Assembly (NCBI GenBank): GCA_902517815.1
Contig: CABYED010000002.1
Coordinates: 62,001 to 126,000 of the forward strand
From: an uncultured SAR116 cluster alpha proteobacterium
GTDB taxonomy: Bacteria; Pseudomonadota; Alphaproteobacteria; Puniceispirillales; Marisalimonadaceae
Direction of reading: 5' to 3'
Length of the DNA: 64,000 bases
Below are positions 59,207-64,000 of this stretch, in pieces; within the stretch, counting starts at the first letter, position 1; the number at the start of each line of letters is the position of its first letter. A program made the position numbers and the translations under genes. The notes beneath the pieces are model-generated. The model was not told the DNA's origin. It searched no databases and saw only the letters and a program-made list of their open reading frames with translations.

Positions 59207-59953
59207 TTATACTTTCATTACTATTTCTTCAATAATGTTTGTAATATTTGTCAGTTGGTGTGCTTCTGATAATCTATGCCCAGCATCTTTTTCTAATAAT
59301 AATTTAATATCATTAGTACCTTTAAAGTTGTTGATGATTTTTATACTCAAATCGTATGGTACTGCATTATCAGCCATACCATGGTACAAGTAGACGGGAC
59401 CATTAAAATATATATTTTCTGATAAAGTAAGATTTCTAAAACTATCTTTAATTAACCGATATGAAAAATCATTTTTTGAGCCATCTTCATAATTGATTGT
59501 TATCTTTTTATTTTTAGTTAGTTTTTTTTTATCTTCGATTGTCATTTTATCCCAAATTAAAATTTTAGGAAAATCTGGAGCAGGTGCCAAACCAATTATT
59601 GCTGAAATCTTTTCTGGGATCCGTTTTGCTAACATAAGCATTATCCAAGCACCCATAGATGAGCCAATTAAAATTTGCTTATCTTTTGTTTTTTTATTAA
59701 TTATGTACTCAGCATCTTTATACCAATTTGAAAAGCATGTAGTTTTTATTGTTCCTGAAGATTGACCGTGACCAGAATAATCAAACCTCAAAAAACTGTG
59801 ATTATTTTCTTCAGCCCATTTTTCTATATATAATGCTTTGTTGCCCTGCATATCTGAATTATAACCACTTAAAAATACAATACCTTTGTTTTTCCCTATT
59901 ATTTGGTTATATGCTATTGTATTACCTTCTGATGTATTAATAAAACATGTCAT
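59207..59953 (-). CDS. Alpha/beta hydrolase
   Basis: The 248-residue protein has the alpha/beta hydrolase elbow LIGSSMGAWIML, with the nucleophile Ser, the Asp in YHGMADNAVPYD and the His in DAGHRLSE. LRFDYSGHGQSSG is the oxyanion-side loop. The pattern resembles ABHD10-type thioesterases, but the substrate is unknown. It is convergent with fzlA, abutting at 59206/59207, and divergent from the glycosyltransferase gene. Confidence 0.82.
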   Translation of the reverse strand: MTCFINTSEGNTIAYNQIIGKNKGIVFLSGYNSDMQGNKALYIEKWAEENNHSFLRFDYSGHGQSSGTIKTTCFSNWYKDAEYIINKKTKDKQILIGSSMGAWIMLMLAKRIPEKISAIIGLAPAPDFPKILIWDKMTIEDKKKLTKNKKITINYEDGSKNDFSYRLIKDSFRNLTLSENIYFNGPVYLYHGMADNAVPYDLSIKIINNFKGTNDIKLLLEKDAGHRLSEAHQLTNITNIIEEIVMKV

Positions 59954-59985
59954 TTATAAATCCGTCCAATCAAGGTCAATAAATA

Positions 59986-61137
59986 ATGAATAAAAGAAAA
60001 TATACCATAGTCCAAATTTTACCAGCATTAAATACAGGTGGTGTTGAAAGAGGTGTAGTTGAAATTTCTAAAGCACTTATTGAAAATAATTTCAGGTCAA
60101 TTGTTATTTCCTCTGGTGGCTATATGGTTTCTCAAATAACTAGAAATGGGGGAATTCATTATGCACTTGATGTACAAACAAAAAACCCACTTAAATGGCC
60201 TAAAATTAGAAATCAATTAAAGATTATATTAGAAAGTGAAAATGTAGATTTAATTCATTTTTGTTCTCGAGTACCTGCTTGGATTGGTGTTCCACTTGGA
60301 ACAGTCCTAGATATCCCAATCATCACATCAGTTCACATGAGATTTAGGAAAGCAAATTTTTTAAAAAAATATTATAATAGTATTTTAACTAAAGGAAATT
60401 CAATAATTGCTATTTCAAAGCATATTGAAGAAAGCATTAAATTTTCTTTTCCACAAGTAAGTAATAGAATTAAAATTATTCACAGAGGTGTTGATTTGGA
60501 TCTATTTGATCCAAGTAAAATAAATCCAGAAAGAATAATTGCTCAATCAAAGCTTTTAAATCTAAAGGATAATATTCCTGTTATAATTATGGCAGCAAGG
60601 CCTGCAATGTGGAAGGGTTATAAAGTTCTTATAAGGGCCTTATCAAAAGTTGAATATAATTTTCAATGTGTTTTGATTGGAGCAGGTGATGGTAGTCAAA
60701 ATTTCCAAAATTCTTTAATTAAGAAAATAATAAAATCAAAGTTAGAAACTAAAATAAAACTTATAAAATCTACAAGAGATATACAAGCAGCTATGATTTT
60801 AGGTGACTTAATAGTTATGCCATCATTAACTCCTGAACCCTTTGGAAGGGTAGTTTTAGAAGCTCAGGCTTTGGGAAAAATACCGATCGCTTTCGACCAT
60901 GGTGGAGCTTCAGAAACGATAATTGATGGGAAGAATGGTTTTTTAGCAGAGCCGATTAATGTCGACAGTTTATCTGAAAAGATCTCCTACGTGTTATCAT
61001 TAAAATCATTAAAAAGAGAGAAGATTGGGGAATACGCAAAAAAATTTGTGTCTAAGAATTATAGTCATAATAAAATGTGCAATCTTACTTTGTCTTTATA
61101 CAAACAATGTATTGCAGAATATAAGATGAATAGTTAG
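59986..61137 (+). CDS. GT4-family glycosyltransferase
   Basis: The 383-residue protein has the N-terminal ALNTGGVERGVVEISKAL and the C-terminal GT-B nucleotide-sugar domain with IHRGVDLDLFDP, MAARPAMWKGYKVL and PSLTPEPFGRVVLEAQALG, the E-x7-E retaining motif. It likely adds a sugar to LPS or another surface glycan, as the nearby lpt genes would suggest, but acceptor and sugar cannot be told. No secretion signal is present. Confidence 0.88.
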   Translation: MNKRKYTIVQILPALNTGGVERGVVEISKALIENNFRSIVISSGGYMVSQITRNGGIHYALDVQTKNPLKWPKIRNQLKIILESENVDLIHFCSRVPAWIGVPLGTVLDIPIITSVHMRFRKANFLKKYYNSILTKGNSIIAISKHIEESIKFSFPQVSNRIKIIHRGVDLDLFDPSKINPERIIAQSKLLNLKDNIPVIIMAARPAMWKGYKVLIRALSKVEYNFQCVLIGAGDGSQNFQNSLIKKIIKSKLETKIKLIKSTRDIQAAMILGDLIVMPSLTPEPFGRVVLEAQALGKIPIAFDHGGASETIIDGKNGFLAEPINVDSLSEKISYVLSLKSLKREKIGEYAKKFVSKNYSHNKMCNLTLSLYKQCIAEYKMNS

Positions 61138-61185
61138 TTCTATAGGTATAATTAAAATTTAAAAATTTATGTTCCATTCATTGTT

Positions 61186-63117
61186 TTATGAAGGTGGAGT
61201 TGCTTCATTTTTAATTGCAGTTACAGCATCTTCCATGCTCATAGTTTGATTTTCCTGAGAACCGAGACGACGAATGGCGATGCTATTCTTTGAACTTTCT
61301 TGTTTTCCCAATACGAAAATAATAGGTACTTTTTTGCTCGAATGCTCTCGCACTTTATAACCAATTTTCTCATTGCGTATATCCAACTCAGCGCGAACAC
61401 CAACTTTTATGAGAGCATCTTTGACTTTATAAGCATATCCTTCAGTATCCCCTGTAATGGTGGCTAAAACAACTTGTACAGGTGCAAGCCAGAGTGGTAA
61501 TTTGCCAGCATAATGCTCAATCAAAACGCCAATAAAACGTTCGACGGAGCCAAGAATAGCCCGGTGGATCATGTGAGGCGTATGGCGTTGGCCATTTTCA
61601 CCGATGTAGTTCATTTCAAGACGGGTTGGCATATTCATATCAACTTGAATGGTGCCGCATTGCCATTCACGACCAATTGCATCAGTGAGAATAAAATCAA
61701 GTTTAGGTGCATAAAATGCCCCATCTCCTGCATTAAGCACCCATTTCATGCCTATGCGTTCCAGTACTTTCTGCAGTGCTTCTTCAGCACGATCCCAATC
61801 TTTATCCGATCCAATACGTTCTTCGGGACGCGTTGAGAAATTGATAACGATATTTTTGGCCATGCCGAGATCTGTGTAAACTTCTTTGATGAGATCGCAC
61901 ATCGCAATGACCTCATCTTCAAGTTGATCATCTGAACAAAAAATATGTGCATCATCCTGTGTGAAGGCTTGAACACGCATAAGCCCGTGGCGCGCTCCTG
62001 AGGCTTCCTGCCGGAACACTCGTCCAAATTCTGCCATACGAATTGGAAGGTCGCGATAGGACTTAACTCCATAATTATAAAGCTGAGCATTACCGGGGCA
62101 ACTCATCGGTTTCAAAGCATAAGGGTTTGTTTCTTTTTCAACTTTGCTGTCGTCATTGATGATAAACATATTCTCACGATATTTGTCCCAGTGGCCAGAG
62201 GCCTCCCAGAAACGCGAATCCAGCATTTGTGGTGTATTTACTTCGATGTAGTTATGATTGCGAACCTTGCGACGCATATAGGCAAGAAGTTCTGTATAAA
62301 TTATCCAGCCTTTGTGGTGCCAGAATACCTGACCTGGCGCTTCATCCTGAAAATGGAATAGTTCCATTTCTTTGCCCACTTTACGGTGGTCGCGCTTTTC
62401 TGCTTCCTCCAACTGATGTAAATGCGCATCAAGCTCTTCTTGAGTACGCCATGCCGTTCCATAAATCCTGCTGAGCATAGGCTTATTAGAATCGCCACGC
62501 CAGTAAGCACCTGCAACTTTTGTCAGTTTGAATGCTGAGCCAATGTGGTTAGTGCTAGGCATATGTGGCCCACGGCATAAATCTAGCCATTCGCCTTGCC
62601 TATAAATTGTGATCGTTTCATCTTTGGGAAGATCTTCAATGAGTTCTACCTTGAAGTGTTCCCCTTTATTTTTGAAAAATTCAATAGCTTCACTACGGCT
62701 CCAGATCTCACGAGTGAAAGGCTGATTTTTTTCAATAATCTGACGCATTTTCTTTTCGATTTTGGGTAGGTCCTCAACTGAAAAAGGCTCTTCACGGTAG
62801 AAATCATAGTAAAAACCATTTTCAATCGCAGGGCCGATTGTGACTTGAGTTCCTGGGAATAGTTTTTGTACAGCTTCAGCCATAACATGAGCCGCATCGT
62901 GTCGGATCAGTTCCAAAGCCCGATCATCTTCTCGTTTGATGATATTCATCTTGCAATTTTTTTCTATAGGAAAAGATAAATCATGAAGCTGGTTGTCCAG
63001 ATCAGCTGCAATTGCGTTTTTGGCCAAGGATTTTGCAATACTTTGTGCTACCTCCATACATGTAGTTCTAGCAGGGAATTCGAGGGTATTACTATCGGGA
63101 AGTGTTATTGTAATCAT
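61186..63117 (-). CDS. thrS: Threonyl-tRNA synthetase, base composition unlike neighbours
   Basis: The 643-residue enzyme has the TGS domain (residues 1-60), the editing domain with RHDAAHVMAEA and LCRGPHMPST, and the class II core with MSCPGNAQLYNYG (zinc Cys), RHGLMRVQAFTQDDAHIFC and HRAILGSVERFIGVLIEH. All key residues are intact, so it should be functional. The codon use is clearly richer in G/C than the rest: 61561-61620 counts 30 G/C of 60 by hand, while 60001-60060 counts 21. It is divergent from infC, whereas thrS and infC are usually codirectional. This suggests acquisition from another alphaproteobacterium. Confidence 0.97.
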   Translation of the reverse strand: MITITLPDSNTLEFPARTTCMEVAQSIAKSLAKNAIAADLDNQLHDLSFPIEKNCKMNIIKREDDRALELIRHDAAHVMAEAVQKLFPGTQVTIGPAIENGFYYDFYREEPFSVEDLPKIEKKMRQIIEKNQPFTREIWSRSEAIEFFKNKGEHFKVELIEDLPKDETITIYRQGEWLDLCRGPHMPSTNHIGSAFKLTKVAGAYWRGDSNKPMLSRIYGTAWRTQEELDAHLHQLEEAEKRDHRKVGKEMELFHFQDEAPGQVFWHHKGWIIYTELLAYMRRKVRNHNYIEVNTPQMLDSRFWEASGHWDKYRENMFIINDDSKVEKETNPYALKPMSCPGNAQLYNYGVKSYRDLPIRMAEFGRVFRQEASGARHGLMRVQAFTQDDAHIFCSDDQLEDEVIAMCDLIKEVYTDLGMAKNIVINFSTRPEERIGSDKDWDRAEEALQKVLERIGMKWVLNAGDGAFYAPKLDFILTDAIGREWQCGTIQVDMNMPTRLEMNYIGENGQRHTPHMIHRAILGSVERFIGVLIEHYAGKLPLWLAPVQVVLATITGDTEGYAYKVKDALIKVGVRAELDIRNEKIGYKVREHSSKKVPIIFVLGKQESSKNSIAIRRLGSQENQTMSMEDAVTAIKNEATPPS

Positions 63118-63728
63118 ATTACCGGATCTCTTTTTAACTGTTAAGGAGGGTATAAATTTTTAAAGTATGGATGTGGTAATTGTTTTTCATGATTTCTGAT
63201 AATTAAGGTTTTTTTGAAATTGTACTGATTGGCCGATATTCGCTAGCATAACGCCTAACGAGAGAATATCAGTAGTATTTTTTAGAGTTATATAGAACTG
63301 TAATTGGATTCTCATTATTCTTTATTTGTTTTTAGCTCATAAATAAGTTTATTGAAAAGATATCTAAGATTATAACACTTTGCATTTAGGTCAACAAAAA
63401 AACTTAAATCTATATATGTTGATATTACTTTGAATAAAGCTGAAATAGGAAATATGGTTGCCATAGAAACTGTAGATTAACTAAAAGTTGAAACTTAGTA
63501 CAAGTGGATTTTATGACCCAAGACTTGAGGCAATTAAGAGAAAAAAATAAAAATTTCTGAGTTTAAATAAATTTTTGAAAACTGAGAAATCTTCTCTTCC
63601 TGTATAATTTAATTAGTAAAATTGGAATTAATTGTTGCTTTGTTAACTAATTTTTTGAAATTTAATAACAAATTTCTATAAAATGTTGTATTAGTATTTG
63701 AAAATTTAACAATAAAGGAGATTTTCAT
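63118..63728. other. Gene-free stretch between thrS and infC
   Basis: About 610 bases separate the two divergent genes. I see no credible gene: the longest open piece (to TAA at 63478-63480) is short and has no ribosome site. A G/C-richer patch lies at about 63229-63262. An imperfect inverted repeat with 11-base arms and one mismatch flanks 63555-63590, and the infC promoter is near the end. The gap could be a remnant of the recombination that brought in thrS. Confidence 0.5.
63655..63682 (+). promoter_or_regulatory. Possible promoter for infC
   Basis: TTGAAA at 63655-63660 and TATAAA at 63677-63682 are 16 bases apart, about 47 bases before the infC start codon. In this A/T-rich gap the match is suggestive only. 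It would give a short leader carrying AAAGGAG. Confidence 0.4.
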
Positions 63729-64000
63729 ATAGTTGGATTAAATAATACCACACCTAGTCAAGATGGACCTAGGATTAATGATTTAATTAGAGCTGACAGT
63801 GTGCGATGTATAGGAGCAGACGGGGAACAACTAGGTGTTATACCCATTAATGAAGCACTTAAGATAGCAGAAAATTTAAACCTAGATTTAGTAGAGATCC
63901 AACCAAATGTGGACCCACCTGTTTGTAAAATTCTTGATTATGGCAAGTTTAAATATGAAGCTCAAAAAAGAAAGAACGAGGCCAGAAAAAAACAAAAAAT
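63729..64000 (+). CDS. infC: Translation initiation factor IF-3, partial, ATA start
   Basis: IF3 monitors start-codon pairing and keeps subunits apart. The window ends after about 90 codons. Residues [20 protein letters not shown] and [18 protein letters not shown] are the family's N-terminal domain and linker. The frame begins at ATA (63729), eight bases after AAAGGAG (63714-63720). No ATG, GTG or TTG with a ribosome site lies in frame, and non-AUG starts are expected in infC because IF3 represses its own synthesis. Confidence 0.9.
   Translation, partial: MVGLNNTTPSQDGPRINDLIRADSVRCIGADGEQLGVIPINEALKIAENLNLDLVEIQPNVDPPVCKILDYGKFKYEAQKRKNEARKKQK

Noticed and set aside
61752-62090. Minus-strand open frame in another frame inside thrS
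   Set aside because: It overlaps the editing and catalytic coding of thrS and shows no family motif.
62229-62474. Plus-strand cysteine-rich open frame within thrS
   Set aside because: It is antisense to thrS; the cysteines come from the complement of frequent Ala/Gly codons.
1-64000. CRISPR array
   Set aside because: No set of short direct repeats with regular unique spacers is visible.

Overview
The window is one continuous stretch of an AT-rich alphaproteobacterial chromosome. Support for this comes from the uninterrupted rplC-to-rplQ ribosomal cluster, a ChvG/ChvI pair close to ahcY, the run trxA-folC-accD-trpA-trpB-trpF, the ihfB-rpsA-cmk-aroA block, an ATP12-type ATP synthase assembly factor, a TIGR02300-type zinc protein, a short RNase D and an FzlA-like division protein. 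Short intergenic gaps, very A/T-rich codon choice and many overlapping or nearly overlapping genes suggest a streamlined, probably marine, free-living lineage. I cannot assign a genus from sequence alone.

Layout: 1-12.7 kb holds the ribosomal protein genes with secY, adk and rpoA, ending at a clear intrinsic terminator. 12.7-17.1 kb holds an RNase H-fold protein, rluC, a HAD phosphatase, atp12, a small HEPN-like protein and lipB. 17.1-19.6 kb holds tRNA-Leu(GAG), four small minus-strand genes and an orphan ABC ATPase. 19.8-28.8 kb holds polA, chvI, chvG, ahcY, tsaE (split by a poly-A frameshift), sbcB and trxA. 28.8-37.8 kb (minus strand) holds folC, accD, trpA, trpB, trpF, ihfB, rpsA, cmk and aroA. 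37.9-42.0 kb holds the TIGR02300 gene, tRNA-Ala(GGC) and what looks like a decayed integrated element: a serine-recombinase C-terminal remnant ending in the tRNA, a large secreted repeat protein and a phage-like HTH protein. 42.0-44.7 kb is a small acid/sugar-acid cluster. 44.7-48.1 kb holds ptsN, lptB, lptA, lptC and rnd. 48.3-52.1 kb holds an NDUFA9-like protein, uppP, a CysJ-like reductase and a LysR regulator. 52.3-58.4 kb holds gltB and gltD. The end holds fzlA, a hydrolase, a glycosyltransferase, thrS with foreign-looking base composition, and the start of infC.

The most unusual signal is a set of three genes whose only credible starts are not ATG, GTG or TTG. infC starts with ATA, lptB with CTG, and the 804-residue secreted repeat protein with ATT. 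All three are preceded by AAGGAGATT. Such codons are the kind that initiation factor IF3 discriminates against, and infC encodes IF3, so the three genes may respond together to IF3 level. Other points are tsaE broken at a run of ten A, the replacement of the usual alphaproteobacterial amgK-murU-addB-addA segment by sbcB, and loss of the hprK/ptsH segment between chvG and ahcY.
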